This document shows positions 1-8,464 of a stretch of DNA of 35,372 bases, piece after piece. The position numbers were made by a program, and so were the translations under genes. Numbering within the stretch: position 1 is the first letter of the stretch; each line of letters begins with the position of its first letter. The stretch comes from Lachnospiraceae bacterium UBA4348. Its GTDB lineage: Bacteria > Bacillota > Clostridia > Lachnospirales > Lachnospiraceae. The notes under the pieces are model-generated. The model worked only from the letters and a program-made list of their open reading frames with translations, did not search any database and was not told the origin of the DNA. The stretch is taken from contig DGTA01000043.1 of assembly GCA_002394165.1 (NCBI GenBank), positions 1-35,372 on the forward strand, given 5' to 3'.

Positions 1-473
1 TCGCCGAAGGAAAACAGGGCATGGTCTCTATCAACCGCTTCGTCCATCCGGGCCAGTCGCTCACCATCGGCCGGGACCTTAAAGAGTTCATCGAGCTTGA
101 CCGCGATGACATCCGGATCGACTCCTACGACAACGCCCCGCGCCAGACACCCGGCCTTAAGAGCGGCAAAGCATCGGAGACCTTCTCAGACCTCCGCCTG
201 CCGCTGACCGAGGAGCAGGTAAAGGCCGAGGCAAACCGCTGCCTGAAATGCGGGGCCACCGTGGTCGACTTAAATCAGTGCGTCGGCTGCGGCCTGTGCA
301 CCACCCGCTGCGAGTTCGACGCCATCCACCTGACCCGGGACATCCCCGAGGCATCGCAGATGCACACAGCGGAGGAAATGATGAAGTGCGTCGGGCCCTA
401 TGCCCTGAAGCGCGGCTTCAAGATCCTCAAGCGCAAGGTCACCGGCAAGCCGGATTATCCGACACAGCAATAA
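1..473 (+). CDS. Fe-S/flavin NAD(P) oxidoreductase, C-terminal fragment (5' end outside window)
   Basis: The frame is open from the first full codon (base 3), so this is the tail of a longer gene; the ATG at 21 is internal. The roughly 156 visible residues align by eye almost end to end with the last ~150 residues of the 927-residue protein at 29097-31880. Both share the FVHPGQS motif, an APRQ motif, a CLKCG/CLTCG pair and the cluster CVGCGLCTTRCEFDAIHL. That spacing (CxxCxxxxC after an earlier CxxC) indicates [4Fe-4S] binding after a GltD-like FAD/NAD(P) domain. The protein probably moves electrons between NAD(P)H, flavin and ferredoxin-type centres; substrate unknown. It is followed directly by a long perfect inverted repeat, which may end its transcript. 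Confidence 0.8.
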   Translation, partial: AEGKQGMVSINRFVHPGQSLTIGRDLKEFIELDRDDIRIDSYDNAPRQTPGLKSGKASETFSDLRLPLTEEQVKAEANRCLKCGATVVDLNQCVGCGLCTTRCEFDAIHLTRDIPEASQMHTAEEMMKCVGPYALKRGFKILKRKVTGKPDYPTQQ

Positions 474-476
474 TTT

Positions 477-532
477 TGACATTAGAACGGTTCTCTGTCA
501 TACAGCGATGACAGAGAACCGTTCTAATGTCA
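477..532. repeat. Perfect 24-bp inverted repeat (REP-like hairpin)
   Basis: The arms at 477-500 and 509-532 are exact reverse complements around an 8-base loop. They begin and end with TGACA/TGTCA and carry the core ACGGTTCT. The hairpin lies between converging genes (stops at 473 and 564) and could act as a bidirectional terminator, although no clear U-tract follows. The core matches the second hairpin at 16231-16290. From memory, TGACA...ACGGTTCT...TGTCA palindromes are dispersed, REP-like intergenic repeats in Clostridia and other bacteria. Confidence 0.85.
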
Positions 533-563
533 TTTAGATTAGTCCCCCCTGTCAGATTTCCTC

Positions 564-1061
564 TCACACCGGTTCTTCCTTCTTTACGCTGGCCGAAAGG
601 TACCCGGCTTCCCTGAATTCCTTCAGTGACGGATCGTTCTCCTGCTCCGGAGATACTGTTGTAAAGTGCCTGAGGCAGACAGAATAACTGCACAGGGTCG
701 GGCCGCTACGATTGAATTCATCATAAAACTCATGCGAAATGTAGTATGTCCACACTTCTTTCGGCATAATATCGTTTGCCCATCTGCTTACCGCTTCATC
801 CTCCAGGGAAGAAACGTATTCAACCTCAGGTTTGTAATAAGGATCCGCCTTTTCATATTCTTCTTCCAGCCAGGCGCTGAAACAGTCCTGACCCCCGATC
901 ACGATATACTGCTGCTTCAGAAAGCCGTACTTCAGAACACAGATCTGAAAGCCTCTGTTTGTCAGATATCGCAGAAGCGCCATATTTGACGCATAACGGT
1001 TTTCAGAGACGATCGTCAGGTCTTTATCCCAAATACTGTCATGGATCACAAATTCCGGCAT
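564..1061 (-). CDS. Hypothetical protein, last gene of the ten-gene island operon
   Basis: This 165-residue protein matches no family I know. It is probably soluble, with no signal peptide or membrane segment. It is rich in Tyr, Trp, Asp and Glu, with a mixed alpha/beta look: short strands near residues 40-55 (including an IVIGG motif), then an acidic, aromatic stretch. It begins 17 bases after the SLOG/SLATT gene stop on the same strand, so it is probably co-transcribed. Its position as terminal small gene of an operon of sensor and effector-like proteins makes an adaptor, ligand-binding or immunity role conceivable. Nothing in the sequence proves one. Confidence 0.75.
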   Translation of the reverse strand: MPEFVIHDSIWDKDLTIVSENRYASNMALLRYLTNRGFQICVLKYGFLKQQYIVIGGQDCFSAWLEEEYEKADPYYKPEVEYVSSLEDEAVSRWANDIMPKEVWTYYISHEFYDEFNRSGPTLCSYSVCLRHFTTVSPEQENDPSLKEFREAGYLSASVKKEEPV

Positions 1062-1078
1062 GGCTCTGCCTCCTCTTC

Positions 1079-2680
1079 TCAGATCGCAATATCAGGCTTG
1101 TTGTCCCGCTGGTAGGAGCACCAGTTCCCGTTTTCAGTAAGTTCCTCCCGGGCCAGTACAGTCAGCAGCTCCTCTGTCTGCCCGCGCTTTTCCAGCTGTG
1201 CGGACATTTTCGCGTAAAACCTCTCCATCTTCTGATGATCTGAATATGTCCGCGGCAGTGACAGACGGCCATAGTAATTGGCCACGAAGAGTGTCATGGC
1301 TGATATGCTTCCCATCAGGATCTTCAGAACCGTCCGCCAAAGTTCTACATCCGCCACAGCCAGTGCTGGACTGAAAATGAGTCCGCCGCATAATAGTTCA
1401 TATCCCACTCCCATCAGATACAGGCCCACGCTCAGGAATAAAGCGATCCGCACGGTGAGATCGCTGGCCGAAAGCTTTTTCCCGGCATCAAGCGCCGCTC
1501 TCCGGTGATACTCCCGCTGGGCCTCCACCCAGCAGAGCCGGATGTCATGTTTACTCTGCGGCTCCCGGGCGATCGTCAGGGCGCAGAGGGCATCCAGGAC
1601 CCAGGCGGTCTCCTCCTGCTGTGTCCAGGAAAGCAGATCGGCGGCCCGGACAGAGCTTCCGGCATAGCGCAGATAGGTCTGGACCCGCAGGCACTCTGCA
1701 AGCGCCCGATATTCAATATAGCGCCGGTGGCAGTCTGAACGGACGGCATAGCGCTGACAGGCCCAGGCGGCCGCCAGCATCAGGCCGCAGACCAGGATCA
1801 TCCAGATTGCCTGCGCCTCGTCGTACAGTAAAAAAGCAAACGTCAGCAGCGAGCTTGCCGCCGCCAGCAGCGCCAGCACCCTCCGGTACCGGCCGGCTGC
1901 CTGACGGCTGAGTGTTCCCGCAATGCGGCTGACAGCCTCCATTTTCCTTAATGCAGGCTCCTCCTCTGCTTCAGCCGGGAGCCGTGAATTCCCCGTCAGC
2001 GGCATGGAAGCAGCGTTCCTGTTAAAATCATCCGTCCTGCAAAGGATCTCCCTGACTGTATCCCAGCTCCCCAGGATCTGCACGTTTCCGGCCGCATCCC
2101 CCGTTTTTCCGCCTCGCGGGGTGAACACATGGATCACAGCCGTGTTGCTTCCGAAGCGTGGACTGATGCCGGAGGCGGGAGCATAGTTCCCGTTCAGGGC
2201 AAAGTCCACGGTCTCCGCTGTTCCGCAGCCGGAATGCCCTGTCTCCCCGTCCCAGAGAGCGATCAGAACATGGCAGTGACCTGCCACATAGATCCCGGCC
2301 TGCCGGAACCGGTCGTTTCGCTTCTCTCCGCCCTCCGGGACCGCTTCGCTGCACGGTGCGGTAAATACTTGTCCGGCGCGCTCGCAGTGATGGGCAAAGT
2401 GTTCCCTTCCGGCATCACTAAAATCCTGCTCATAGTCCGCCATCTCCCGGGGAAGGACAACGGCCAGCTCAATGCCCAGCTCCTCAGCCGCGTCAGCGCA
2501 CAGCAGGTCCCCGCCCTCTGCGAGAGAGTTCAGCATTAAAAAAGGTGAGTGCGGGCAGAGCGCCTGCAGCTTCTTAAGTTCGCTCACGACCGCAGCACGG
2601 AGTTCACTCTCATTCTCTCTTCGGATCTGCCTGTGTCCCGTCACTCCGATCACCACCGGTATGCAGGTACTCTCTGTCAT
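1079..2680 (-). CDS. SLOG-domain protein with four-TM SLATT-like effector region
   Basis: 533 residues. The N-terminus (about 1-190) is Rossmann-like, with a VTGHR motif at residues 13-17, LAEGGD at 53-58, an ALWDG strand end near 141-145 and GTAETVDFA near 153-161. These are hallmarks of the SLOG (SMF/DprA-LOG) superfamily, proposed to sense or process nucleotide-derived ligands. Two hydrophobic pairs follow, at about 268-285/291-308 and 411-432/451-470. The first pair is followed by a charged, Arg-rich helix near 315-338 (YIEYRALAECLR), as in SLATT (SLOG-associating 2TM) domains, thought to form pores on activation. The fusion predicts a ligand-gated membrane effector. The start overlaps the upstream stop by four bases (ATGA), implying coupled translation. 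SLOG call good; SLATT call moderate. Confidence 0.75.
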   Translation of the reverse strand: MTESTCIPVVIGVTGHRQIRRENESELRAAVVSELKKLQALCPHSPFLMLNSLAEGGDLLCADAAEELGIELAVVLPREMADYEQDFSDAGREHFAHHCERAGQVFTAPCSEAVPEGGEKRNDRFRQAGIYVAGHCHVLIALWDGETGHSGCGTAETVDFALNGNYAPASGISPRFGSNTAVIHVFTPRGGKTGDAAGNVQILGSWDTVREILCRTDDFNRNAASMPLTGNSRLPAEAEEEPALRKMEAVSRIAGTLSRQAAGRYRRVLALLAAASSLLTFAFLLYDEAQAIWMILVCGLMLAAAWACQRYAVRSDCHRRYIEYRALAECLRVQTYLRYAGSSVRAADLLSWTQQEETAWVLDALCALTIAREPQSKHDIRLCWVEAQREYHRRAALDAGKKLSASDLTVRIALFLSVGLYLMGVGYELLCGGLIFSPALAVADVELWRTVLKILMGSISAMTLFVANYYGRLSLPRTYSDHQKMERFYAKMSAQLEKRGQTEELLTVLAREELTENGNWCSYQRDNKPDIAI

Positions 2681-3033
2681 TCCTTTACTTCCTCATAATA
2701 ATCCGGCGCCTCACAGCCGCTGTACCAGCAAAAAACCACAAAGCGCACATCGTCCATATCAATGTCGGGGAAAAGCGCACGGAAGGCGCTCTTATATCTG
2801 CGCCGCTCCGCTCCTGTGAGAGCGCGCGTTTTGCCAAAGGACATCTCATCGGTGATATGCTCAGACAGCACGTAGTCAATGAAAGGACGCACCGTCGGAG
2901 CGACAGCGAAATGCGGATATGGCCCCCATGCAGGGAAAAAATCCTCGTGTGCCTCGGAGAAGGCCCAGGGGTCCTCGATCCCGAGCTTTTCACAGGGCAC
3001 GCGCAGTACGCTCATCTTAATTCTTGCCGACAT
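2677..3033 (-). CDS. Hypothetical protein, coupled to the SLOG/SLATT gene
   Basis: A 118-residue soluble protein with no family I recognise. It has a basic N-terminus, an aromatic/proline segment near residues 20-45 (WAFSEAHEDFFPAWGPYPHF), and a C-terminal half with RRRYK and a FVVFCWY strand. No signal peptide or membrane segment is visible. Its stop overlaps the SLOG/SLATT start in an ATGA arrangement, so the two proteins are probably made in fixed ratio and may interact. It starts 17 bases after the preceding gene. A regulator or ligand-coupling partner for the membrane effector is an inference from this coupling alone. Confidence 0.75.
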   Translation of the reverse strand: MSARIKMSVLRVPCEKLGIEDPWAFSEAHEDFFPAWGPYPHFAVAPTVRPFIDYVLSEHITDEMSFGKTRALTGAERRRYKSAFRALFPDIDMDDVRFVVFCWYSGCEAPDYYEEVKE

Positions 3034-3050
3034 GCCGGTACCTCTCCCTC

Positions 3051-3467
3051 CTACTGCAGCTTTTTCTCGTTGATCTGCACCTTACATAGGATCACAAAGA
3101 TCCCCGTGTAGGGATCGACCGTCTCCACTACGACGGTCGGATGCAGGTCACTTTTCATGACGCTGTACTTCAGGATCAGCGCCTTTTCGATCTTGTCGTA
3201 CAGGTCCTTTTTCTCTCCGCTGTCGTAGGCATTGAAGCCGTCCGCCGCCACGCGTCTGAGTGTGGAGTCGGAATAGATCTCATCGGTCCAGTTTCTGAAA
3301 AACCAGACCCGGTATTCACTCACGCCCGGATAGTGATGACGGACCAGGCTTTGTAGCCGCGGCCGGTAGGTATTCGTGATCGCCCGCTCCTGCAAGGCAC
3401 TGACCCGCTGTGTATACTTTCCCACAAACGCGATGACTGCCTCCACTTTTTTGTCAAACAGTGCCAT
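3051..3467 (-). CDS. Hypothetical protein of the island operon
   Basis: A 138-residue soluble protein of unknown family. The N-terminal third looks helical (residues 1-45, KVEAVIAFVGKYTQRV then an Arg-rich stretch). A mixed segment with YRVWFFRNW follows, and the C-terminus is a probable beta-hairpin (HPTVVVETVD and GIFVILCKVQI). It is basic and has no signal peptide or TM segment. It lies 39 bases downstream of the tail-anchored gene and 17 bases upstream of the next gene, all on one strand. Helical-then-beta organisation with conserved-looking aromatics would fit a small ligand-binding or adaptor protein, but no function can be assigned. Confidence 0.75.
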   Translation of the reverse strand: MALFDKKVEAVIAFVGKYTQRVSALQERAITNTYRPRLQSLVRHHYPGVSEYRVWFFRNWTDEIYSDSTLRRVAADGFNAYDSGEKKDLYDKIEKALILKYSVMKSDLHPTVVVETVDPYTGIFVILCKVQINEKKLQ

Positions 3468-3506
3468 ATTCCTTACTCCTTTCTGCCATGTAAGGCTGGT
3501 TCAGAC

Positions 3507-4592
3507 TCAGCTTGTCAAGCTCATCATATTCAGTTTCCAGATCACCCAGGCCGCCGCAAAAATGATGACCACGAACAGCACTCGGCGGAAGAATTTACCG
3601 ATTTTGTGATCAGTTTCCGGATCGACCGGCAGATCTATAAGAGCCGGCTGTCCTACATCCACTTCTTTCAGACTGATATTTCGAAGGGCCTCCATTTGTC
3701 CGTCAAAATCCGGCTCGATCTTTTCCATGGTCAGATAATCCGCCCGGCCCTTCGCCCGCTCAAGCTCGGTCAGGACCGCTGTCCGCGCGCAAAGCTCCTG
3801 CACATGGGCCCGGGCGCCGGCAAGCGACTCCAGGCATTTTTCCACTGTTGGCTGGTCAGCCTGGCGATCGCCTCGGAAGGTCTCGATGATCGACGCTGCC
3901 CGGTCAAACAGGAAGAGGATCTGATCAGAATCGGGCGGACAGTTGTTCTTCCCGCAGGTCTGGATCAGCTTTTCCGCGTTGGCAATGGTGCAGTTCATGT
4001 ACTGCTGCAGGGCGAAGTTCACGTCCAGAGGTTTTGTGCGAAGGCTTCGCCGGTTCAGGAGAATGAGCTGCGTCAGGCACGATCCCTGGGCCGCGGCAGC
4101 GTTGGATGTCAGGGTCTGGGACTGGGGAAAATACTGCTCCAGCACAATGAACATGTTCTCGATCCAGCCGGCATTCTGGCTCTTTAGCTCCTCCACGGCT
4201 TTTAACCCGCGCTTCTCGGTAGCGTTCTGAGACCGGACCCGCAGGGGCTTTTCACAATGCTCCTCATATTCCTCAAAGCTCACCGCCACCGCCCGAAACT
4301 GCTCGCAGAAGTCGGAGTACATGCGTGTTGCCAGGGGCTTTGCCATGTGCTCCGTGCCCTCCAGGATCTCAGGATTATCTTCCATGAGCTTCAGACCCCG
4401 AAGATTGGCCTCGCGGCAGGCCTCCCCGTCGCCGGTGAAGAAGAAATGGCACTCTGCCAGATTTTTCAGCGCGACGCACCGCAGTTCCACATACGGTGCT
4501 TCCTTCCCGACGCGCTCACAGAAAGCCACGGCGTCTTTGATGCGCCCCTCCTGTGTAAGGCGGATAAAAGTGTCATTGATATAATCTCTCAT
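3507..4592 (-). CDS. Helical repeat-like protein with C-terminal membrane anchor
   Basis: 361 residues. Residues 1-320 are predicted almost entirely alpha-helical, with TPR-like spacing near the N-terminus (KDAVAFCERVGKEA, then ALKNLAECHFFF). One hydrophobic segment lies at about 338-354 (VLFVVIIFAAAWVIW), with a short tail after it, typical of a tail-anchored protein facing the cytosol. Its ATG overlaps the stop of the upstream STAND ATPase gene by four bases (ATGA), so the two are probably translationally coupled. A membrane scaffold for the NACHT protein is the simplest inference. No enzymatic motif is seen and I do not recognise the family. Confidence 0.75.
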   Translation of the reverse strand: MRDYINDTFIRLTQEGRIKDAVAFCERVGKEAPYVELRCVALKNLAECHFFFTGDGEACREANLRGLKLMEDNPEILEGTEHMAKPLATRMYSDFCEQFRAVAVSFEEYEEHCEKPLRVRSQNATEKRGLKAVEELKSQNAGWIENMFIVLEQYFPQSQTLTSNAAAAQGSCLTQLILLNRRSLRTKPLDVNFALQQYMNCTIANAEKLIQTCGKNNCPPDSDQILFLFDRAASIIETFRGDRQADQPTVEKCLESLAGARAHVQELCARTAVLTELERAKGRADYLTMEKIEPDFDGQMEALRNISLKEVDVGQPALIDLPVDPETDHKIGKFFRRVLFVVIIFAAAWVIWKLNMMSLTS

Positions 4593-7500
4593 CGCTCTTC
4601 TCCTCTCTGTACCTCCACGTTCATCGTCCGTCCACCGTATGTGATCCTCACCCGCTCTCCGTCGTTTTCGATCCCGGTTATGGGATAGGGCAGCATCAAA
4701 GCTGTTTTATATCGAAGCGTCCCCGCTTCATAGACCTGCAGCTGTTCACCCACGCTCAGGAAAAGATATCCGCCGGCAAAGCAGCCGAAGTTCTCCCTGT
4801 TCTGCGGCATTGAAAGCTCCCTTTGCAGGAAAGTCCCGGTGCACAGTTCCCGGGACGTGCCCCGGACTGCCGTCAGTTTATGCAGACTTTCCTCCGAGCG
4901 GAACAGCAGGGTAAAATATCCGCTCTCCGGCTCGATGCAGACCGTGCGTACCAGCTCATAAGACCGGGGCCAGGTCCGCTCATCCATAACCTGCCAGCCC
5001 TCCTGCGTCCTTTTCAGGAACACCGTCCCTGCCGCCTGCTCGTCGCGCACGGCTCTCATGCTCGTGGAAATACCCGCCGCACAGGCATAGTTTTCGTTTG
5101 TGTAAATCTTTACAGCCTGCAGTTCATACTGACTCAGATCCGGCAGTTCTTCGGCTGAGAGCCCCGGGCCGTCCAAATCCGGCGCGGCACCGGTCAAAGC
5201 CTCACTCGTGAAGGCAAAACGCGTGACAGCCCCGGCGCTCAGCATCACAAAGCTGCCGTCCTGAAGACGTCCAAGCTGCGCCTGGTCCTGGTACAAAAGC
5301 TGCTGGTCAACGCCTTTCGTTTGCTCCCCGTCCCAGAGCCAGAGCTGTTTCAGAGTCTGTCTGGACGGAAGCAGCAGCCAGGACGCTTCAAGCGGCAGGG
5401 CAGCCGTGACCGGAGATTCCAGCCTGATCTCCCGCTTTGTTTCAAGCTTCTCATTGACCAGTATCAGCGGATAGGATCCTTCGTCAGCGGCGCAGCTGAC
5501 CAGACAGCCTCTCTCATCTGCGCACAGGACGCGGCTGTCCCCCTCCCCCAGGTCGCGTATCCGGACTAAGCCGGACTCGTCCAGACAAAACAGCAGGGTA
5601 TTTCGCCCGGCGCAGGCTGTTCCATAGACGTTTCCTCCCGCGCAGGCAAGCGAAGAGATCTCCTCCGCGCCGGGAACCGAATAGTCTGTGCTCTCCCCTC
5701 TCTCCGGCTCAGAGCAGGTGAGAGTGTCCTGTTCGGACTGAAACCACACTCGCCCTGCCCCGTCAAAACACAGGGCCGCTCCGCTGTAAAGGGGCGGGAA
5801 ATAGCCGATACTGCCTAGAGGCCTGGAGCGAAGCGCTGCCTTGTCGGTCTCATAGGCGTATAGCTCGACCGTTCCGTTTTCAAAAGCGGCAGCAAGCACA
5901 CCCTCAGAGGCGGCAAGTCCCAGCGGCATGGCCTTTGAGGTGTGGATCGGGTTTTCCAGCGGCAGTCCGCTAAACAGGTCATAAGCCGTGATCTGTCCCT
6001 GCCCTGTAAACGCAAAGGCATATGGCGTATCTCCGGCAAAACAGAAAGCCGCCGCGTGAAAACGGGTGTCTCCCAGGATCTGCAGACGCTTGTCTTCCGT
6101 TAGCGATGCCGGCCTGCCCTGCCCGGTTTCGATCTCCTCCGCCTTCATCCAGGCGCAGCGCAGTCTTTCAAAGCCCGCACTCTCCTGCCCGGCTTTCCCG
6201 CCGTAAGCCCACAGGAGGGAAGGCAGCAGATTCGGAAGGCTCTCCAGGCCGTCCCGATAGCGGATCAGCAGCTCTCTCATGGAAAGCTGCGGACTCAGCC
6301 TTGGATCGTCGTACTCCCGGATCAGATCGCGCACACAGGTGCCCTGGCAGCGGCCGTTCAGCCAGCAAACATCCCCGTAAAGCCTTACATATTCATCCTT
6401 GCTGACAAAAGAAAGCTGCCAGGCATATTCCCGCAGGGCGCGGATGTCACGGCAGGAAAAGCTCCCGTCTCCGTCAGGATCGCACTCCGAGCGGAAAAGC
6501 TCTGCAAGCATCGTATGAAATTCCCGCTCCCTCGAAGCATAGCGTGTCCGCGCCGCCGCGCGGAAAGCCTGGTGACGGAAATCCGTCCTTCCGTCGAAGC
6601 GCCGCATAAAGCCGCGCACCTGCCGCAGGCAGACCTGGAGGCTGCCGGCGCATCTCTCCCGGCTCTCTGCCGGAAAAGCCTTCGCCAGGCAGTCTGTAAG
6701 TTCCCTATAGCTTAACCCGTCCCGCGCCGCGGCAAGCAGACCGAACACCAGCGGAACGCACTGCCCGGGCGGCAGCATATCGTACATGCGGTCGTTTTCC
6801 ATGCGTGCCAGGAAAGCGTCAAAGGCAGAAAAAGGCGTATTGCCGTGACGCTCGATCTCCTTTTGCAGGCGGGAGGAAGAACCGAAAGAACGGATATCAC
6901 TCAGAAGGATGGAAAGATAGAGCGGATTCCCGGATTCGTCGAGCGTGCACACCATGTCCATCATTTCCGGCGACAGCTCCTTCAAGCTTGTACGAAGGGC
7001 CGCTTCCACCAGTTCCCGTTTTTCTTCCGCTCCAAAGGGCTGAAGCTGACGGTACGGATAGTCCTGATGAAACTGCAGGAGGCGCTCCGGCCATCCGTCC
7101 TCAAGGTCGCTTCTTACCGTCAGGATCACTTTGATTTCCTCAGGCAAAGGCACCGGCAGCAGGTCCGCCAGTTCCGGTCCGCCGGGAATCTGTTCCAGTC
7201 CGTCCAGCAGCAGGATGCGCGGAGCCATAGCCGAAAGATACTCCGGCAGCTTCGCTTTGAGCGTGTCCAGATCCGGAGGAGCAGGAAGCCCCGCCTCGTT
7301 CAGAATGCTCTCCCACAGCGGAAGAATCTCTCCGGACAGCTCCGACATACCAAGGAACCTGGCGATGATCCTCTCCCTGCGCTGCCGGACAAACTGTGCC
7401 GAGAGTGTGGTTTTTCCCATGCCCGAAGCGGAGAGCACCAGCAGCGGAAAGCGCAGATCCCCGTCGCAGTATGCGCTCAGCATATCCATCGCCTCCGTGC

Positions 7501-8458
7501 GCGGCACACTGTCCCTCAGACAGGTGCTCCGGAAAATACGCTGCTGCTCGGCGTCACGGGAGAAGCGGTCATCTGCTTCACTCTCCTGACTGGCATATGG
7601 CAGGAACTGCCGCACATAAGCCGCCAGGAGATACGCTTTCAGCGGCCATATTTCCCCCTCGGGGACCTGGGAGGGGAACTCGCTGCGCAGTATATCCAGA
7701 AGTTCTCGCCGCAGTGCGTGCGGCAGGTCCCCGGCGCGGATCGTAAAGTCTATCAGCCGGCCCTGTGCCCGGTCGTCCTCATTCTCCTCCCTCATAAGCT
7801 CCGGACTGATGACGGTTCTGTCCCAGCGGCAGTCATAGTCCAGCACCAGGTTTTTTTCGGCGATCCGCCGGTAAGTGACTTCGTTTGCCGCTGCGCATTC
7901 CTCCAGATAGGCGGCATACCCCGCCGGCGTAGCACATCTGTCCTGGTTCCAGTCGAGAAAGATCTTCTTCTGTCCTTCGGACAGCTGCACCAGATAGTCC
8001 GGCCTGCGGCGCAGAAAAAGAGCATTTTTCGCCGGTTCTTTTCTTTTCAGCGCACCGCTTTCAAAATAGGCCAGCGGCATCAGCAGAGCGTGCTCGATCT
8101 CGTATTCCGTGGCGGAGCGGCTCTCGCTCCGGGCCATCTCCACGATCTCCGGGAAGGTCTCCCTCGTACGCTCGTTGATGCGGTCCAGGGTCGGCACCCA
8201 TCCGCGCCGCTGCCCGAGAAAGCACAGGAAAAAAGGACGGCAGCTGTCCACAGCCGTCAGGCATTTGTAGATCGTGTTCCGCGTCCGCGAATCTTCGGGC
8301 GTGACGCCCCAGCGCAGATCGATATCCCGCAGGAAGATATGCCGTCTCTCACACCACTCGCTTAGCTGGGGAAACACGTTTTTCAGGATATAATCCCGCT
8401 CGGCATGCATATCGTTGAAAGTACTGCTGATGAATACCGAGATATCCTTCCATTCCAT
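4589..8458 (-). CDS. STAND ATPase: DUF4062 + NACHT-like NTPase + beta-propeller
   Basis: 1289 residues. Residues 1-115 match the DUF4062 type: VFISSTFNDMHAERD at 8-22, DLRWGV at 47-52 and a FLGQRRGW segment at 80-87. The NTPase core carries Walker A SASGMGKTT at 343-351, Walker B RILLLDGLE at 414-422, a TVRSD motif near 447-451, and GNPLYLSILL at 510-519. These features recur in NACHT proteins such as NPHP3, TEP1 and NWD1. A helical winged-helix/arm region follows. From about residue 790 to the end, short beta-strand blades resemble a degenerate WD40-type propeller sensor. Such proteins are generally switch ATPases that oligomerise on ligand binding, several of them anti-phage. DUF4062 here would be the effector or signalling domain. 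Ligand unknown. Confidence 0.85.
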   Translation of the reverse strand: MEWKDISVFISSTFNDMHAERDYILKNVFPQLSEWCERRHIFLRDIDLRWGVTPEDSRTRNTIYKCLTAVDSCRPFFLCFLGQRRGWVPTLDRINERTRETFPEIVEMARSESRSATEYEIEHALLMPLAYFESGALKRKEPAKNALFLRRRPDYLVQLSEGQKKIFLDWNQDRCATPAGYAAYLEECAAANEVTYRRIAEKNLVLDYDCRWDRTVISPELMREENEDDRAQGRLIDFTIRAGDLPHALRRELLDILRSEFPSQVPEGEIWPLKAYLLAAYVRQFLPYASQESEADDRFSRDAEQQRIFRSTCLRDSVPRTEAMDMLSAYCDGDLRFPLLVLSASGMGKTTLSAQFVRQRRERIIARFLGMSELSGEILPLWESILNEAGLPAPPDLDTLKAKLPEYLSAMAPRILLLDGLEQIPGGPELADLLPVPLPEEIKVILTVRSDLEDGWPERLLQFHQDYPYRQLQPFGAEEKRELVEAALRTSLKELSPEMMDMVCTLDESGNPLYLSILLSDIRSFGSSSRLQKEIERHGNTPFSAFDAFLARMENDRMYDMLPPGQCVPLVFGLLAAARDGLSYRELTDCLAKAFPAESRERCAGSLQVCLRQVRGFMRRFDGRTDFRHQAFRAAARTRYASREREFHTMLAELFRSECDPDGDGSFSCRDIRALREYAWQLSFVSKDEYVRLYGDVCWLNGRCQGTCVRDLIREYDDPRLSPQLSMRELLIRYRDGLESLPNLLPSLLWAYGGKAGQESAGFERLRCAWMKAEEIETGQGRPASLTEDKRLQILGDTRFHAAAFCFAGDTPYAFAFTGQGQITAYDLFSGLPLENPIHTSKAMPLGLAASEGVLAAAFENGTVELYAYETDKAALRSRPLGSIGYFPPLYSGAALCFDGAGRVWFQSEQDTLTCSEPERGESTDYSVPGAEEISSLACAGGNVYGTACAGRNTLLFCLDESGLVRIRDLGEGDSRVLCADERGCLVSCAADEGSYPLILVNEKLETKREIRLESPVTAALPLEASWLLLPSRQTLKQLWLWDGEQTKGVDQQLLYQDQAQLGRLQDGSFVMLSAGAVTRFAFTSEALTGAAPDLDGPGLSAEELPDLSQYELQAVKIYTNENYACAAGISTSMRAVRDEQAAGTVFLKRTQEGWQVMDERTWPRSYELVRTVCIEPESGYFTLLFRSEESLHKLTAVRGTSRELCTGTFLQRELSMPQNRENFGCFAGGYLFLSVGEQLQVYEAGTLRYKTALMLPYPITGIENDGERVRITYGGRTMNVEVQRGEER

Positions 8459-8464
8459 TTGGCT

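Noticed and set aside
6845..8365. Long plus-strand open frame (506 codons) opposite the STAND ATPase gene
   Set aside because: It is a shadow of the coding strand: no ribosome site, no recognisable motif, unlikely His/Arg/Gln-rich composition, and the opposite strand has clear domains.
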